IMG/VR virus record: IMGVR_UViG_3300024252_000033
Span: 1-41,852 of that record
Length of the DNA stretch: 41,852 nt
Direction: 5' to 3' (one strand)
Origin: a virus
Under the pieces are notes generated by a model. The model saw nothing but the letters and a program-made list of their open reading frames with translations. It had not been told where the DNA came from and did no database searches. Position 1 is the first letter of the stretch. Each line of letters opens with the position of its first letter. Position numbers and translations under genes: made by a program. Positions 40,418 through 41,852 of this stretch are shown one piece after another.

Positions 40418-40489
40418 TCAACCTTTAAATATTGCTGTAACTATAATTGTTGAAATAATTGTTGAAATAATAGCCCAAATAATAAACAT
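40418..40489 (-). CDS. 23-aa membrane microprotein
   Basis: ATG at 40489; MFIIWAIISTIISTIIVTAI and stop. It is one hydrophobic helix containing a direct repeat (ISTI ISTI). Ribosome site weak. It sits between two coupled small genes. Confidence 0.38.
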   Translation of the reverse strand: MFIIWAIISTIISTIIVTAIFKG

Positions 40490-40494
40490 TAATG

Positions 40495-40647
40495 TCACTT
40501 TCTCAACCTTCTGAGTTCTTTTTCACAAGCGACTCTTATCGCTCTTGCTTCGTAAAAGCCAGATGCAACATCTAAGGCATACTGAGCATCTTTAATTGAA
40601 CGACCCTTATACTTATCTAATATCTTCGCTTCTAAGTGGCTAGGCAT
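40495..40647 (-). CDS. small hypothetical protein (50 aa)
   Basis: ATG at 40647 lies inside the end of the 71-residue gene. MPSHLEAKILDKYKGRSIKD followed by AQYALDVASGFYEARAIRVA and a basic end. Helical, protein-like; unknown. Confidence 0.55.
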   Translation of the reverse strand: MPSHLEAKILDKYKGRSIKDAQYALDVASGFYEARAIRVACEKELRRLRK

Positions 40648-40855
40648 CTTGCAAGCCTATCAAAGTTAAAGCAGTAAGTTCCGTGTGGATGTCATATAAC
40701 ATAGCTTCATACTTTTCTAGTTCTTTAACTCTAGCATCTTTAGCTATTATTGACTCCCTTAGTTGTTTTAAAACATCACTTATTTCTAAACTTACATCTG
40801 TCTGAACTGGTGGTGTTATTTCGCCTGCTGTATATTTACCATCTATTAACTCCAT
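40640..40855 (-). CDS. hypothetical protein (71 aa)
   Basis: 71 residues: a short N-terminal strand region (MELIDGKYTAGEITPP) and a helix or coiled coil (LKQLRESIIAKDARVKELEKYEAML). Overlaps both neighbours. Unknown. Confidence 0.6.
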   Translation of the reverse strand: MELIDGKYTAGEITPPVQTDVSLEISDVLKQLRESIIAKDARVKELEKYEAMLYDIHTELTALTLIGLQDA

Positions 40856-41007
40856 TTTATTTCCTTGATTATTATTATATATTTTTTATCTCTATTTAGC
40901 TTATTGCTAAAAACTGCTCTCTTTAAGATATCAAACATCTCGCTAAAGCTATTAATAGTAAATTCCAATGTATTAAGCTTGATAGTCTCTGTAATTTTAA
41001 AATCCAT
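40846..41007 (-). CDS. small hypothetical protein (53 aa)
   Basis: ATG at 41007 behind AGGAGGATAC, the best ribosome site in this block. MDFKITETIKLNTLEFTINS, then FSEMFDILKRAVF and a basic end. First gene downstream of the promoter at 41030-41052. Unknown. Confidence 0.6.
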   Translation of the reverse strand: MDFKITETIKLNTLEFTINSFSEMFDILKRAVFSNKLNRDKKYIIIIKEIKWS

Positions 41008-41029
41008 GTATCCTCCTCTTTCAAGTGAT

Positions 41030-41052
41030 ATAGTATCTTCTATTTACTTAAA
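41030..41052 (-). promoter_or_regulatory. early-type promoter (small-gene block)
   Basis: TTTAAGT (41046-41052), 10 nt, then TACTAT (41030-41035) on the minus strand. The element is also the last codons and stop of the upstream 54-codon gene. Confidence 0.68.
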
Positions 41053-41204
41053 TCTTTCTTGTAATGTATATTCTGTCTATAATAATCTTCATCATAGACG
41101 AAGGCTTCACCACCAGCATCTTTTATTTTCTGTGCTAACTTATAAGCTGCATCTTTGTCAGTCTTAGTTATGCCATCAGCCGTTGCTACTATATATAGGG
41201 GCAT
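41040..41204 (-). CDS. small hypothetical protein (54 aa)
   Basis: ATG at 41204 overlaps the TAA of the gene before (TAATG). MPLYIVATADGITKTDKDAA, then YKLAQKIKDAGGEAFVYDED: a beta-alpha-beta pattern. Unknown. Confidence 0.6.
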   Translation of the reverse strand: MPLYIVATADGITKTDKDAAYKLAQKIKDAGGEAFVYDEDYYRQNIHYKKDLSK

Positions 41205-41374
41205 TACTCAATATCCTTGAGCTTTGCATTTTCAACTAGCTTACGAACTATCTCTTTATTTGTGATATTCGTTTCGTGCTTGTGCTTATAAGCTATTTTT
41301 AGTGCTGCTAATCTATCACTTGTTGGAGTTGGTATCTCGATTCTCTCACCGCCATCTGTTTCAACTGTTTTCAT
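41204..41374 (-). CDS. small protein, possible DNA binder (56 aa)
   Basis: ATG at 41374 behind AAGGAACAAA. MKTVETDGGERIEIPTPTSD then RLAALKIAYKHKHETNITNK and a helix EIVRKLVENAKLK; the strand plus two helices resemble an RHH unit, but weakly. Coupled to the next gene. Confidence 0.55.
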   Translation of the reverse strand: MKTVETDGGERIEIPTPTSDRLAALKIAYKHKHETNITNKEIVRKLVENAKLKDIE

Positions 41375-41420
41375 TTTGTTCCTTGTATCTTCTGTATTTG
41401 TCGCTCTTTACACAATTTCT

Positions 41421-41443
41421 ACAGTCGGCATTGCACCGACTGT
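41421..41443 (-). other. hairpin between SSB-like and next gene
   Basis: ACAGTCGG/CCGACTGT, 8 perfect pairs, 7-nt loop, no U run on the minus strand. Located in the 79-nt gap after the SSB-like stop; could be a processing or mild attenuation signal. Confidence 0.42.
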
Positions 41444-41453
41444 TTCTACAATC

Positions 41454-41852
41454 TCAGAAAGGGAGCTCTTCCTCTTCAATCTCTATCGGAGCTGTCTCAA
41501 CTGGTGCATAACTAGCAGGTGCCTGGATCTCTTCCTCAACATCCTCTGGTATAACACCAAGAGCATCATTTGCTTTAGAGTAAGCTAGAGTAGATACATT
41601 AGCATAGAACTTACTGTTATACTCTTTCATGTAAACATCCGCTATAACTGAATAGCCTATTAGATTATTAAAATCAAAGCACTCAGGCGCTCTTAAAGCA
41701 TCTCTCAGTATCGCAACTTTCCACACTAAGTTATCATCAGCACAGTACACTTCATTATGCTTTAAAATGGCAGTTCCAAGAGTAGGAGTATTGTCTTTAA
41801 TTACTATTTGCTTACATTCAAAAACTACTTTAACTTTCTCGTTGCCTTGAGT
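41454..41852 (-). CDS. single-stranded DNA-binding protein-like (5' end beyond window)
   Basis: Open from the right edge to TGA at 41454, 132 residues visible. The first ~90 visible residues are beta-rich as in an OB fold (VKVVFECKQIVIK, VYCADDNLVWKVAILRD). The C-terminus is acidic and ends EIEEEELPF, matching the D/E-rich tail plus I/L-P-F that SSBs use to bind partners. A GTG at 41750 would give 98 residues, but coding composition continues to the edge. It would protect ssDNA for the RecT-like and primase-helicase proteins. Confidence 0.58.
   Translation of the reverse strand, partial: TQGNEKVKVVFECKQIVIKDNTPTLGTAILKHNEVYCADDNLVWKVAILRDALRAPECFDFNNLIGYSVIADVYMKEYNSKFYANVSTLAYSKANDALGVIPEDVEEEIQAPASYAPVETAPIEIEEEELPF

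Noticed and set aside
1-41852. Integrase, attachment site or CI-type lysogeny switch
   Set aside because: No tyrosine or serine recombinase motifs, no tRNA-like target and no CI/Cro pair; the RHH and HTH proteins alone do not show temperance.

Overview
The window reads as nearly a whole genome of an AT-rich tailed phage with a long non-contractile tail (siphovirus). It has a terminase pair, portal, minor head protein, scaffold, major capsid, neck and tail-completion genes, tail tube, frameshifted tail chaperones, a 1024-residue tape measure, tail spikes, a lysis cassette and a replication/recombination/methylation module. No integrase, recognisable CI-type lysogeny switch, DNA polymerase or tRNA was seen. 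The low GC, the TTTAAG[T/C]-type promoters and the GH108-type endolysin suggest a host in the Campylobacterota (Sulfurimonas/Arcobacter-like). That host call is inference.

Layout from left to right; genes are on the minus strand unless stated. 1-8288 is the early block: RecT-like protein (cut by the left edge), Gp157-like protein, two beta-class amino-DNA methyltransferases, an SF2 helicase, a C5 methyltransferase and a primase-helicase, with several small coupled ORFs. 8289-8567 is a structured leader with a 26-codon ORF, a terminator and mutually exclusive hairpins. 8568-10787 is the lysis and membrane cassette. 10784-16055 holds tail spike and fibre genes with repeated and decayed N-terminal anchors. 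16137-23126 runs from tape measure through chaperones, tube and neck. 23188-24191 holds a VRR-NUC nuclease and small genes. 24510-29653 is the only plus-strand operon and encodes large virion-like proteins. 29692-35068 is the head module. 35151-36914 is a control region with a four-zinc-ribbon protein, a ribbon-helix-helix protein, operator repeats and a probable structured RNA. 36955-39271 is terminase and DNA-binding genes. 39292-41852 holds small early genes and an SSB-like gene cut by the right edge.

Three promoter types can be read from the sequence. (i) Eight minus-strand promoters carry the box TAAACACCTTT (or a 1-2 base variant) exactly 20 nt (once 21) upstream of a TATAAT-like -10, and almost all precede virion genes; this looks like a late regulon. 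(ii) Early-type promoters read TTTAAG[T/C]-N10-TA[T/C]NAT. (iii) Two plus-strand TTGACA-N17 promoters lie in duplicated control modules, each with two AAATTAT octads upstream and five downstream. The most unusual items are the late-promoter box, the twin operator modules with an adjacent 49-residue RHH protein, and a plus-strand RNA next to the terminase genes that can fold as a textbook H-type pseudoknot.

Many genes are stop-start coupled (ATGA or TAATG overlaps), and about 20 small genes of 23-59 codons were recovered by translating the gaps by hand. Function calls rest on motif reading and memory of families; no database search was run.
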